Assembly: GCA_021029095.1 (NCBI GenBank)
Contig: JAJOHG010000014.1
Span: 372,001-436,000 of the forward strand
Origin: Phellopilus nigrolimitatus
Lineage: Eukaryota > Basidiomycota > Agaricomycetes > Hymenochaetales > Hymenochaetaceae
Direction: 5' to 3'
Length of the DNA: 64,000 nucleotides
The notes under the pieces were generated by a model, which was given only the letters and a program-made list of their open reading frames with translations, did not search any database and was not told the origin of the DNA. Shown here in pieces: positions 33,440 through 43,092 of this stretch. A program made the position numbers and the translations under genes. Each line of letters starts with the position of its first letter. Positions within the stretch are counted from its first letter, which is position 1.

Positions 33440-33545
33440 GACCTTAGAAGCTGAACCAGTCCTCTCGTCCAGGCGTAAAGAGGCTGAATAAGTCGAACGA
33501 CTCATCAGCAATGAGCGAGCCATCGAAAGCCGATCTGGCATGAAT
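33440..33545 (-). pseudogene. Small Zn2Cys6 gene, exon-3 remnant copy H
   Basis: Only the last 34 codons of exon 3 remain: a SLIADESFDLFSLF core and the PGREDWFSF ending, near-identical to the copies at 35060 and 42437. Upstream of 33545 the similarity stops abruptly in unrelated sequence. It lacks the whole Cys cluster. Confidence 0.78.
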
Positions 33546-33849
33546 CCGCCTGGCACGCTTCTTGTTGAATCTTAATCTTAAATAATCCACGTTGCGGACC
33601 CGGAAACAGAATTGGACACAGGCTACGCCTCGGAAATTCCCACGAACCTCGTCAAACGCGTGTCTCCAGCGCTCGCGCCTTCTGCGACCTGACCCGGACG
33701 GGGACACGGATGACTAAACCAAGCAAGCCTTATCTATCCACCCCTGCTAACAGTCTCCGCTGTGCTGAGCGCGAGGTGTGCACGTACCCAGTCGCTGCCC
33801 CCCTAATATGTGCGCGCCCCACATATACAATCATCGTTTTACTTCGCTC

Positions 33850-34135
33850 CCGGCACACTTTTTGTGTGCTTTTCCAGGACCTTTCTCCCCTCTCCTTTTG
33901 ATGGACATCGAAACGACGATTCTCGCGTACAACGCACGCCCAGCGGACAGATGCACGCGGATTCGCTTCGGGAGGCCGACGCAGTCGCTTCAAACTAGCA
34001 CGACGCACATACGACGGCGAGACGCCTGCATACTACTCCTTTCAGGATCCGCACACCAAGGAACACAGACGGCATACATCTTTCGACGCTACGGAAACAG
34101 CCGCGGCACTCCCGGGCGGGACAAGGTTCAAGGGG
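33850..34135 (+). pseudogene. Fused relic: ZZ-gene fragment joined to membrane-protein 3' fragment
   Basis: 33850-33985 matches 43680-43815 (ETTILAYNARPADRCTRIRF), the region before the ZZ finger at 43.8 kb. It then joins directly to the 3' fragment of the membrane protein gene (DGETPAYYSF-type sequence and ALPGGTRFK). The ZZ finger present at 43.85-43.95 kb is deleted here. Confidence 0.65.
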
Positions 34136-34522
34136 TTTCGGCACTTTCTGTAGAAGAAAAGCGAAAGCATCAGTAGACGGTCTATGGGCGATAGAGAACT
34201 GAGAGCATCAGTAGTCCGGTCGGCGTAGGCTCCGAGAAAAAACAAACTACCCTTCGCGCGTCCGATGGACGGGATCGACTCCGTCTCTCGCGTTGTGGCT
34301 GTGTGCCTCGCAACGGTGGGCGTGCGCCGAACTCCTCCGGCGAGAGAGGAGGGGGTGTTTGCCCGATGTTCATACCAGCACGGCACCACCCTGCTCCCAC
34401 TTTCAAACACACCCAAACGAAGGGGCCGGACCCTGGCGCCTCATACTGGTAATAAACTACCTACATACCTACTTGGCCCGACCCAGCAGTTCGGCGCACG
34501 CCCACGAGAGTAGTATAAACAT
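34136..34522. other. Repeat-derived spacer
   Basis: Contains a ctttcaaacacacccaaacg block also present near 32709. No gene. Confidence 0.45.
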
Positions 34523-34732
34523 CGGGCAAACAGCACGCGTAGCCGCTCACACCGCGCTTAGCCGAACGGACGGACGGACAGACGCCATCCGTTCATCCGT
34601 GGGAATGTGTTTCCGCCTTTCGAGAGGCGTAATTTATAAGTAACAATGGGCAGAAATGCGTTCCCGCGGATGAACGGATGGCGTCTGTCCGTCCGTCCGT
34701 TCGGCTAAGCGCGGTGGCATGCTGTTTGCCCG
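34523..34732. mobile_element. Foldback/MITE-like element, 210 bp
   Basis: Arms of roughly 80 bp pair across a loop of about 50 bp. The left arm starts cgggcaaacagcacgc and contains cgcgcttagccgaacggacg; the right arm ends in the complement. The arms contain short direct repeats (ggacggacggacagac). It could form a very stable hairpin if transcribed. No clear target duplication. Confidence 0.75.
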
Positions 34733-35059
34733 ACCACCCAGCTCCCATAAACAGCTTCCCAACCGTGCAGAGGTTGTCGCTTCGCGGGAATTTCCCAGTC
34801 CGCATGACTAAGCCACGCCGTCGCAACGTGAATTATTTAAGATTCAACAGGGACCGGGGCGTTCATGCCTCGTCTGTTTGTATCTTCAAGGTTCTCTCGC
34901 CGGTTACGATGCGCCAACCCCGATTTTAAAAAAAATGCGACAATCTATAAGAGCAGCTTTGCACGGCTTCAGAGGTCAAAGAGATTCACTGGGCCTTGAC
35001 TCGCATTTCCCACCTTGCTTACATTTAACTCTATATCGCCATCGACTTGAACATCGTCC

Positions 35060-35704
35060 ATGGAAGTTCAACCATGGGAACGTGCTCTGAAGCAGCCTAC
35101 TTTCGAGTTCGCCCCAAAGTCATCCCAAGCTGTCCAGACAACTCCGCTCGCAAGGACTCGCAACATGAAGCCGTGCAGGAATGCATAAGAAGGTCAGGCC
35201 CGTGTCGTTCGCGTTCCTCAAAGTCAAGGTGCTAATTTTGTCACTACTTAGTGCAACATATCGCCGCCGTACTCGTCTGGGACATGCGAAGCTTGTACTA
35301 CGGCTCGGGTACCTTGCCCGCCTCACAAGGGGAGGAAGTCCAGGAAGAAGGTTACTCGAGCGAGACTTGTACAAGATCCTCCGCTGTTAGGAAGCGTGCC
35401 CGACGTCTTGCAGGTGAGTACAAAGCAAATCGTTGGACCCAACTCATACTTGTCGCTCACGATATAAATTATTCTACAGCCACCCTTTCCTTCCGGTAAT
35501 GAAGCGGCTGAGGTTATCCAGCCACAGATTACTCGTGCGACCGGAGCTCCTGCTATCAATGTCGTCGCTGAGACCTCAAGCGATGATGCTGCAGCGGACC
35601 CGCCTGCTAGCCAGATCGGCTTCGATGTCTCAATCATTGCTGATGAGTCGTTCGACTTATTCAACATCTTTACGCCTGGACGAGAGGATTGGTTCAGTTT
35701 CTAA
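35060..35704 (+). pseudogene. Small Zn2Cys6 gene, copy E (11-bp deletion)
   Basis: Near-identical to the intact copy at 42437-43092 from about 34840 to 35900, promoter region and 3' flank included. Exon 1 (MEVQPWERALKQ ... NMKPCRN) has lost 11 nt just after the first Cys codon group. This removes Cys2 and causes a stop two codons later, in exon 1. The rest (exon 2 with GTCEACTTARVPCPPH, exon 3 ending EDWFSF) remains open with its introns. A single recent deletion therefore inactivated an otherwise preserved gene. Confidence 0.85.
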
Positions 35705-36129
35705 GGTCCCGATCTGTGATGTACGTATGTTCCCCTTACTGAGACCATCTTTGTGTATCTGATGTCCAACTCACTCTTTCGTACAGCGCCTTATGAATAT
35801 ATAGGTGTATAGAACCGTTAAAGCTACATACATGCAAATGCACGTTCGTTAATCTAGATGCTGTCCGATTTCTGTGTTTCTCAATGTTTTGTTGCTCGTG
35901 GAGTCGACTACTGTGGCTATCGAATTTCGCTATGGAAACCCGAGCGATCTTTTGTGATCGGCAACCTCGATCGTCAGGGCCTAGCCTGGCTGAGCTGTTG
36001 AGAATCGATTTTGCAAAGACGTCAAATAACAACATACACGAGAAAAGAAATGCGACAATATTTATTACCGCCATGAAGGCTCGTAGTCATGAGACGCGGA
36101 TACAAGCACAGCTGTATTGGAGTCCACGC

Positions 36130-36555
36130 TTCGTACGATTTCGTACATTTATTCAAGAAACATCGACAATAAATCAATACATGTAGATAAAACAACCAGG
36201 ACGAAGAGAGCAAAAACATTATACAGGATACAGTCAGCGAAGTCGAAGGACAGAAGTCAAGAAGAGAAGTACAGTCGGGAAAGCATGCTAAAAGAAGAAA
36301 ACGGAAGCATTGTGCAGCAATTGTCGTATACGATGACAGAAGAGGCGAGAGAGATGCCTCCTTGAATCTTGTCCCGCCCGGGAATGCCGCGGCTGTTTCC
36401 GTAGCGTCGAAAGACATATGCCGTCCATGTCCTTTGGTGTGCGGATTTTGAGAGGAGTAGTGTGCAGGCGTCTCGCCGTCGTAGTACGACGGTGACGTTG
36501 TGCGTTTGGGTGGGCGGCTCGGGATAGTCAAACGGGTGGCCGCCAGGTGCTTCAA
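36130..36555 (-). pseudogene. Membrane-protein 3' fragment (minus)
   Basis: Reverse-oriented copy of the 3' end of the 29857 gene: SPSYYDGETPAHYSSQNPHT, FPGGTRFKEASL, then the shared 3' flank up to the gaataaatgtacgaaatcg motif. It converges on copy E, keeping the tail-to-tail arrangement. No start, membrane span or original stop codon. Confidence 0.75.
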
Positions 36556-36639
36556 AGTCTCGAGACACAGAAAATTTCATTCTCACCTGAAGATAAGCAT
36601 ATCCACCGGAAATAAAGCGAAAACAGATTGTGCTAATAA

Positions 36640-36835
36640 GAGGGACGAGAACTTCAAGCACATGAGAACAATGCACTCATCGGTGCCTTGAAAACATAGA
36701 AGAAATGAGTGCGATCGTGCGTGTTCAAGTTCTCGCATACATTGCACTGGTCCTTCATGCAGTACACGCAACGGAATCACTCGCCCTCGATGCGGTCATA
36801 CAGCGCTGTGTCGTGGTAGAGCGTCGCGAGATAGG
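36640..36835 (-). pseudogene. ZZ-type zinc-finger fragment with in-frame TGA
   Basis: On the minus strand, YLATLYHDTALYDRIEGE is followed by TGA, then FRCVYCMKDQCNVCEN and THFFYVFKAP in the same frame. The second part matches the C-terminal half of a ZZ finger (F-x-C-x2-C ... C-x2-C ... H-x3-HFF). A splice acceptor precedes the first part. It may derive from the same gene family as the ZZ fragment at 43.8 kb. Confidence 0.5.
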
Positions 36836-36839
36836 CTGA

Positions 36840-37439
36840 AAAAGCAGATGCGACTATGTCAGATAACGAGGACGGGTTTTTTCAGACATGGAGGGACCTG
36901 CGGGCGCCTGTACCTGACATCCGCGAATAGACATTAGCTCGTGAAACGCAGCATCTGAAAAGAATGCGATGGGGATGTGCAGAATGGCGAACTGCGATTA
37001 GATTGGACGGTCCAGCTCACAAGGTGGTCCAGCGCGTCTGCACAGCGGTGCGCAAGGCGCGATTCTAAATTGAGGTATCGCTGCGATTCAAACGCGCCCA
37101 CCGCGAGTCGTGCTAGTGTGGGACTAAGACTGTGCAGAGGAAGTCCGAGTCCGAAGTCCGAAGTCCACCATAATTGGTTCTCACGTGACGTGGTGGCCGA
37201 ATCGGGTGCGCTGAACGGTACTGGTAGTACTCCCCAAACGACCGGCGTCTCGTGCGGCATGCCTGGCCTAGGAGTTCGGCGCCCACCAGTGCCCGCTTCC
37301 CACAGCGCGCGAACGCGAGAGGTAATAGTTTTTCTCGGGGCCTACGAACGGACTACTGATGCTCTCTGTTTTCTATCGGCCATAGACCGTCTACTGATGC
37401 TTTCGCTTTCTCTTCTAGAGAAGTGCCGAAACCAAAGCG
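36840..37439. other. No supportable gene
   Basis: Open frames on both strands over 36934-37260, but neither shows a domain or splice structure. 37340-37440 repeats a block also seen near 34130-34220 and 31970-32060, in part inverted. Confidence 0.4.
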
Positions 37440-37690
37440 AGCTCTTCGCCTCTTCTGTCATCGTATATGACAATTGCTGCACAATGCTTCCGTTCTCTTC
37501 ATTTACATGTAGCATGCTTTTTCTCTTCTCGACTTCTGTTCCTTCGGCTTCGCTGACTGTATCCTGTACATGCTTACGAATTCTCTCACTCTCTTCGTCC
37601 TGGTTGTTTTATCTACATGTATTGATTTATTGTCGATGTTCCTTGAATATATGTACGAAATCGTACGAAGCGCGGTCTCCAACTCAGCTG
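37440..37690 (+). repeat. 3'-UTR fragment of the membrane-protein cassette
   Basis: Repeat of the 3' flank of the 29857 gene (cgcctcttctgtcatcgtat through the gtacgaaatcgtacgaagc motif), converging on the intact small Zn2Cys6 gene at 38016-38790. Confidence 0.75.
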
Positions 37691-38015
37691 TGCTCGTATT
37701 CGCGTCTCATGACTACGAGCCTTCGTGGAAGAAATGATTATTGTCGTACTTCTTTGTTCGTGTATATTGATATTTGAGGCCTTTGCAGATTCGATTTTAA
37801 ACAGCTCAGCCAGGCTAGGCCCAGACAATCAAGGCTGCCGATCACAAAAGATCGCTCGGGCTTCCATAGCGAAATTCGTTAGCCACAGTAGTCGACTCAA
37901 CGAGTATATATGAGCGAAAAAGTATTGGAAAACACAGAAATTGGATAGCATCTAGATTAACGAAGGCGTATTTGCATGTATGTAGCTTTAATGATTTTAA
38001 AAATCTATATGCATT

Positions 38016-38790
38016 TCAAGAGTCGCTGCACGAATGAGTGAGTTAGACATCAGATACACAAAGGTGGTTATAGTAAGGAAAACATACGTCAACGACCCTA
38101 GAAACTGAACGAGCCAGTCCTCTGTTCCAGGCGCAAATTTGTTGGATGGCTCGGATGAATCATCAGAATAGATTGCTCCTTCGAAGCCGTAGATAGTCTG
38201 GGAAGCAGGTGCGGGGACATTATACATGAAGGCGACCTCAGGGGGTAGTATATCCACTGCATTATCTTCGCTCAAAGGCTCCGCGGCGATGTCGATAGCA
38301 GGCTCGATAGCCTCTGGGACTACATTTTCGGAAGGATCTGCCGGCTGTGGTGTGATATAGATATGTTACGCGGTGAGCATTGGTTAGGACAGACAATGTA
38401 GTTTACATTCACCTGATCGGCTTTGGACCCCCTTCCGAAAAGGCGCGCGTGCTGTGCACGAATAACCTTCTTCTTGGTTCTCCGCTCCCTGTGAGGCGGA
38501 CACGGCACCTTCGCCGTATCACAAGCCTCGCACTTCATAGACGAGTACGGTGGTGACATGTTGCACTATAGGATGATATAGTTAGCTCTCTCAGCTTGGG
38601 CGGAGTGGCACGGTCTGACCTTCTTGCGCATATCTGCACACCTTGCGCATGCACCCATGTTACGCGCCGCTGAGGGCTGATGTGCGGCAGTAGGAGTGGA
38701 AAGAGGATGCCCGGGTTCACTGCTCATATCGACTTTGAAGACGCTCTTGGTGGCGGCGTGTTCCCACGGCATATCTACGTTCGATGCCAT
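38016..38790 (-). CDS. Small Zn2Cys6 protein, copy D (intact, about 196 aa)
   Basis: Exons 38790-38620, 38565-38413, 38344-38088 and a short last exon ending 38016. Exon 1 is MASNVDMPWEH ... NMGACARCADMRKK; exon 2 starts CNMSPPYSSMKCEACDTAKV, then PCPPHRERRTKKKV. Together they form C-x2-C-x6-C-x10-C-x2-C-x6-C, followed by a basic stretch, the pattern of a fungal Zn2Cys6 DNA-binding domain. The first intron (54 nt, phase 0) lies exactly before Cys3. Exon 3 is acidic and aromatic (SEDNAVDILPPEVAFMYNVP, then GTEDWLVQFLGSL). There is no Fungal_trans domain. Nuclear DNA binding is inferred from the cluster. The last exon rests on a GTATGT...GCAG intron (38087-38026); without it the frame reads about 30 residues further. 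Confidence 0.78.
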
Positions 38791-38945
38791 TCAGGCTAGT
38801 GATATGGACAAGCAAGTAATGATCAGTATAGAGACAAGGTGTGTTCTGCGATGGTTAAAGTACCAGCCGTCTGACATCCAAGTTATATAATGCCATTATG
38901 TCCTCGCTTTGGTTGCGGCGCTTTTCTAGATGAGAATTTTAGTAA
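38791..38945. other. 5' flank of copy D
   Basis: Promoter region for the minus-strand copy D, partly shared with the flank of copy C. Confidence 0.5.
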
Positions 38946-39250
38946 GAGACAAGAAGTATGAGAACTAGAGAAATAGAGCCAAACATCAAATGTAGAGCAC
39001 TGCAGTGAGCAAAAGAGATTAGAAAGGAAGGCCGTCTCGACCTTCCTCGTGGGCAACTTTCCTTTCTGATCGTTTGCTCCGTGGGAAGGTCGACCTCGTT
39101 TGCCCCGTGGGAAGGTTGCGCAGATGAGATTAGAAAGGAAAGTTGCGCAGATGATGGTTCTGCACGCTATTCCTTTCTAATCTCTTTTGCTCACTGCAGT
39201 GCTCTACCTGCTTTTGGCTCTATTTCTCTAGTTCTCATACTTCTTGTCTC
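38946..39250. mobile_element. Inverted-repeat element, 305 bp
   Basis: Long inverted arms of about 80 bp (gagacaagaagtatgagaac ... gcagtgagcaaaagagatta on the left; complement on the right ending 39250). The arms enclose a centre with repeated ccgtgggaaggt and attagaaaggaa blocks. MITE-like; no coding capacity and no clear target duplication. Confidence 0.75.
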
Positions 39251-39252
39251 AT

Positions 39253-39375
39253 ACGTCAATGCTCTACTTGCTTTCGCCGATAACAATGGGTTGACACAAA
39301 ATTAAGAAAAACGATTATGACAAAAATACCCTGTGCCTTGCTGTCGAAACTAGCACAGTAACTATATCAGTGAAG
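39253..39375 (+). promoter_or_regulatory. Duplicated promoter region of copy F, displaced
   Basis: Matches, in sense orientation, the 5' region of the small Zn2Cys6 gene at 44850-45635 (complement of about 45700-45825). Shared blocks are cgtcaatgctc, cttgctttcgccgat and ccctgtgccttgctgtcgaa. Here it no longer precedes a Zn2Cys6 exon but faces an unrelated frame at 39420. The TATA element of the donor (tatataaaa) is not conserved. Confidence 0.6.
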
Positions 39376-39419
39376 ATGCAGCCAGCACTGTCCAGTCCAA
39401 TGTTTCAATTTCCATTCCC

Positions 39420-39683
39420 ATGTACGAGGTGCCTCAGGTGCCTCCGCGCGCCATCATTCCGAATCTGCCACCAGTCTACGACGGCGTAATCCTTCCATAC
39501 AAATCGTCCGACATCCGAAATCTTGAATTTCGGAAGAGGGAACCATCAGGAAGCAAATTGACGTATGATTTGTCACTTCTTATTGTCTCGTGTCTAATCT
39601 GGACACTCGTAGAGCACCGTTTTCTTTGCATATGTGCTTCTAGAATCATTCGAGGAAGTATGCGCCCATATGATGGGGCATAA
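39420..39683 (+). other. Unassigned open frame, possibly coding
   Basis: MYEVPQVPPRAIIPNLPP, then VYDGVILPYKSSDIRNLEF, looks protein-like at first, and a possible exon continues after about 39550. No family recognised. It lies just downstream of the displaced promoter-like segment and upstream of an AAA-ATPase relic. Confidence 0.3.
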
Positions 39684-40243
39684 TCCAGGTGTAATCCGTC
39701 CACGGATTCTCATCCGGATGGTGCCGACTCGAAGACTTCCCACGACCAGGGACTCGTCTCTCCTTCTGGGACCTCAGTGTCGGACTGGAGCGGCGGGGAG
39801 GATTAGAATCATCGGCATGGGAACGACAATATTTCTAATAGGAAGATCTCCAAAGACAAGTTGAAGCTATTTGCCTTGGCCGTGCCCGTGACGTGGAGGA
39901 ACTTGAAGCTCGCCGTCATATTTGTGTCGAGTGGGATGACGACCTCTTGTGCTCTTTCGCCGGTCTCGGACACGATGCACATGGAGAGCTTATCAACGAT
40001 GAAGCGACCGAAGACCGAATGCACTTTGCTTTGTCTTTTCGCTCATACCCATGCCATGAATTGTACCCTTCTTGCCCGAGCCCGAGACTGAGCCTGATCC
40101 TGGCCCCAAAGCGCTCGAAGGGCTCGGCTTGGACATGCAGTGTGCGTGCGGGGCGAAGGTGTACTCGGGAGAGACATCGACGTTGGTGGGAGCATGTACG
40201 TGGCTTTTGTTAAAAGTTTCTCTAGTGCGTAGTTCTTTCCTTA

Positions 40244-40870
40244 GTGTTCTTCACGCGCAAGGGTGTGGACTGTCTCTCGAAGTGGGTGGGGGAAGCCGAA
40301 CGTCAGCTCCGCCTGCTTTTCGAGGAAGCACGCGACCAGCAACTGTCGATTATCTTCTTCGACGAAATAGACCCATGCGTTCGTCAAAGCAGGACCAAAT
40401 CCATTTCTCGATTGTCTCGACGTTACTCGCGCTTATAGACCGGGTGGATGGACGTAGGCAGGTTAGTTATTGTCATTGGCGCGACGAAGCGGCCTGACGC
40501 ATTTGACCCTGCGCTACGACGTCCTGGACGCTTTGACCACGAGTTCTACTTCGGCCTGCCGAATTCAGGCGCGCGCGCACGCAGATATTTTGAGCATAAG
40601 TATAATCACTCACAAATGGGAAGGCAGGGACAATTACAGGGAAGGAGACCGTTCAGCGGTTGGCAAAGATCACGAAAGGGTATGGAGTGCAGACCTGAGG
40701 GTTTGGTTGTGCGTTTCTGTTGTATGTTACTTCGAATCTATAGGCACTTTGTACTGTCGTGCTCAATACCGTCCAGCGATGTCGACGAACCGCTTACTCC
40801 TGAAACCAGAAACCATCGGCGACCAAATTCGCGGTTTCATGATCTCCGTGAAAAGTACGCGTTCCTTGAC
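40244..40870 (+). pseudogene. Yta7/ATAD2-type AAA ATPase relic
   Basis: Reads FFTRKGVDCLSKWVGEAERQ, RLLFEEARDQQ and the Walker B SIIFFDEID. After a frame change it continues [36 protein letters not shown] and [12 protein letters not shown] (sensor 1 and arginine finger), then [10 protein letters not shown] and [18 protein letters not shown] in further frames. The order matches the first AAA domain of the Yta7/ATAD2 family of nucleosome-binding ATPases. The Walker A region and N-terminus are missing, and several frameshifts separate the pieces. Confidence 0.78.
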
Positions 40871-41021
40871 TTTGAGGAAGGGTGGATACGGATAAGGCTC
40901 GCTTGGTTTAGTCATCCTGTCCGGGTCCTCCAGCTCAGGGTCCACATGACTGACAGGATCGCCCAGGCGTAGCCTGCCCGGGTCCGCATGACTAAGCCAC
41001 GCGTCGCAAAAACATGGATTA

Positions 41022-41719
41022 TTAGTGGGGGGAGGCAATCCCTGCCAAAAGAGTGTGCATTTGTAGTTGCTTACATGTCTACCGAAAACGGAAATTTTGC
41101 GGCTCATGAGTGAAAGAAAAGTTACAGAACGATTTTTTGAGCTCAATTCTTCTCCGTTTTGCGAGATTTAAGCTGGTAAATGCTCTGGTGATATGAGGCT
41201 GGGAGGTCTCTGTTGTCGATTTTTTAATTTCGCCCTCAAAGTGTCAGAACTACCATCTAAGACCACTATTTTGACGCTTTGAGGGCAAAATTAAAAAATC
41301 GACAACAGAGACCTCCCAGCCCCATATCACCCGAGAATTTAACAGCTTAAATCTCTCAAAAAGGAGAAGAATTGAGCTCAAAAAATCGTTCTGCGCGTTT
41401 GCATGTATGCGCGGGCATTCCTGTGCGCTGTGGTCACGTGCCAACCGAAAATGTGCTCACCTCCTGCTGTTTTCTTTGCTATAAATCTTTCCGCAGAAGC
41501 AAGCTACAGTATATCAAGTGATTATTGTATTTATAGCCTTAGAAAACAGTTTTATGGCTTTAAAAAAAAAAGTCAGCAAGGAGTGGCTGAATTGCGTCAA
41601 GTTGACCATCTGTAGGTCTTTGCCACCGGAATTTCTTAAATTGGCATGTGCCGATCATTTGTCAGATTACAAAGCGTGCACACTTTTTCGCAGGCGTTGC
41701 CTCCCCCCATTATTAGCCC
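41022..41719. mobile_element. TIR element, about 690 bp, hosting a nested foldback
   Basis: Left end tggggggaggcaatccctgc (from 41032) and right end ggcgttgcctcccccca (to 41712) are inverted repeats, continuing imperfectly inward (agtgtgca / gcacactt). Both ends abut ttattag, consistent with a 7-bp target duplication included in these bounds. The related locus at 34830 (cgtgaattatttaagattc) lacks the insertion, supporting mobility. Non-coding. Confidence 0.65.
41125..41393. mobile_element. Foldback element, 269 bp (nested)
   Basis: Nearly perfect inverted arms of about 120 bp: cagaacgattttttgagctc ... gaggtctctgttgtcgattt and the complement ending 41393, around a short centre (catctaagaccacta). 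It sits wholly inside the 41022-41719 element and so inserted later. Confidence 0.8.
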
Positions 41720-42213
41720 CCTACAGTTCGAACCCGCATGTTACCCGGCCTGTGCTTTCAGGGTCTTCCGGCGTTTTCCGTTCCCACAGCTGCTGGAATT
41801 CTAAAGGTTTCTGGCGACGGCACCGGTCGGCAAATATACAACACGTGAGTATTCGCCAATCCTTTCCAGGTTTGATTTTCATCCGTTCTGCATTTTTTGC
41901 ATTACATGTAGGGTCAAAATATACAGTCTCAAATAATAGGAAATCTTTCAGCTACATTCAAGTATGGTATATTGAGCACAATAACTTGCTATTGCGAGAT
42001 TTACTTTTTTTTGGAGGCTTCGGAAGTTCGGGAACATGTCACAGACGTTCCTTTTGGTTCAAATCGAGCAGGTGTTACAGTAGCTGCCGAACGTTGCCGT
42101 CGCCAGAAATCATTAGAATTCCAGCAGCTGTGGGAACGGAAAAGGCCGGAAGACCCTGAAAAGCATAAGCCGCTGGAGACGGGCAACATATGCGGGTTCG
42201 ACCTGTAGGGGGC
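41716..42213. mobile_element. Long-TIR element, about 498 bp
   Basis: Inverted arms of about 110 bp: gccccctacag, ttcgaacccgcat, cagggtcttccgg, then gctgctggaattcta on the left and the complement on the right. Unique centre of about 260 bp, non-coding. It directly abuts the preceding TIR element and ends just before the attaagattcaac junction shared with 34840. Confidence 0.75.
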
Positions 42214-42408
42214 CATTAAGATTCAACGAGGAGCGAGGCGGATTCATGCTTCCAAATTCATTCTTTGTATCTTCAAGGTTCTCTCGCCGATTACGATGCA
42301 CCAACCCCGATAAAAAATAATATGCGACAATCTATAAGAGCAGCTTCAGAGGTCAAAGATACACTGGGCCTTGACTCGCATTTCCCACCTTGCTTACATT
42401 TAACTCTC

Positions 42409-42415
42409 TATATAG
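42409..42415 (+). promoter_or_regulatory. TATA-like box (TATATAG)
   Basis: TATATAG 22 nt upstream of the ATG at 42437; the decayed sibling at 35 kb has TATATCG here. The very short distance implies a short leader or another initiator. Confidence 0.4.
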
Positions 42416-42436
42416 CCATCGACTTGAACACCGTCC

Positions 42437-43092
42437 ATGGAAATTCAACCATGGGAACGTGCTCTGAAGCAGCCTACTTTCGAGTTCGCCCCACAGTCAT
42501 CCCCTACTGTCCAGACAACTCGGCCCGCAAGGACACGCAACATGAAGCCGTGCAGAAATTGCGCAGACGTGCATGAGAAGGTCAGGCCCGTGTCGTTCGC
42601 GTTCCTCAAAGTCAAAATGCTAATTTTGTCACCACTTAGTGCAACATATCGCCGCCGTACTCGTCTGGGACATGCGAAGCTTGTACTACGGCTCGGGTAC
42701 CTTGCCCGCCTCACAAGGGGAGGAAGTCCAGGAAGAAGGTTACTCGAGCGAGACTTGTACAAGATCCTCCGCTGTTAGGAAGCGTGCCCGACGTCTTGCA
42801 GGTGAGTACAAAGCAAATCGTTGGACCCAACTCATACTTGTCGCTCACGATATAAATTATTCTACAGCCACCCTTTCCTTCCGGTAATGAAGCGGCTGAG
42901 GTTATCCAGCCACAGATTACTCGTGCGACTGGAGCTCCTGCTATCAATGCCGTCTCTGAGACCTCAAGCGATGATGCTGCAGCGGGCCCGCATGCTAGCC
43001 AGATCGGCTTCGATGTCCCAATCATTGCTGATGAGTCGTTCGACTTGTTCAGCATCTTTACGCCTGGACGAGAGGACTGGTTCAGTTTCTAA
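42437..43092 (+). CDS. Small Zn2Cys6 protein, intact copy (176 aa)
   Basis: Exons 42437-42580, 42640-42801 and 42868-43092; introns of 59 and 66 nt, both phase 0. Exon 1 reads MEIQPWERALKQPTFEF and ends NMKPCRNCADVHEK; exon 2 begins CNISPPYSSGTCEACTTARV, then PCPPHKGRKSRKK. This gives C-x2-C-x6-C-x10-C-x2-C-x6-C with a basic tail. Exon 3 holds ATGAPAINAVSETSSDDAAA and an acidic/aromatic end (IIADESFDLFSIF, then PGREDWFSF). It is about a quarter the length of a usual fungal Zn2Cys6 factor and lacks a regulatory domain. It may be a minimal DNA-binding activator, a dimer partner or a competitor; that is inference. A spliced-out exon may once have followed, since a GTACGT...GTACAG intron remains at 43109-43174. 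Confidence 0.82.

Noticed and set aside
39400..39470. Possible Cys cluster in the frame from ATG 39400 (CTRCLRCLR...C)
   Set aside because: The frame stops soon after, the spacing does not fit Zn2Cys6, and the overlapping frame from 39420 is longer.
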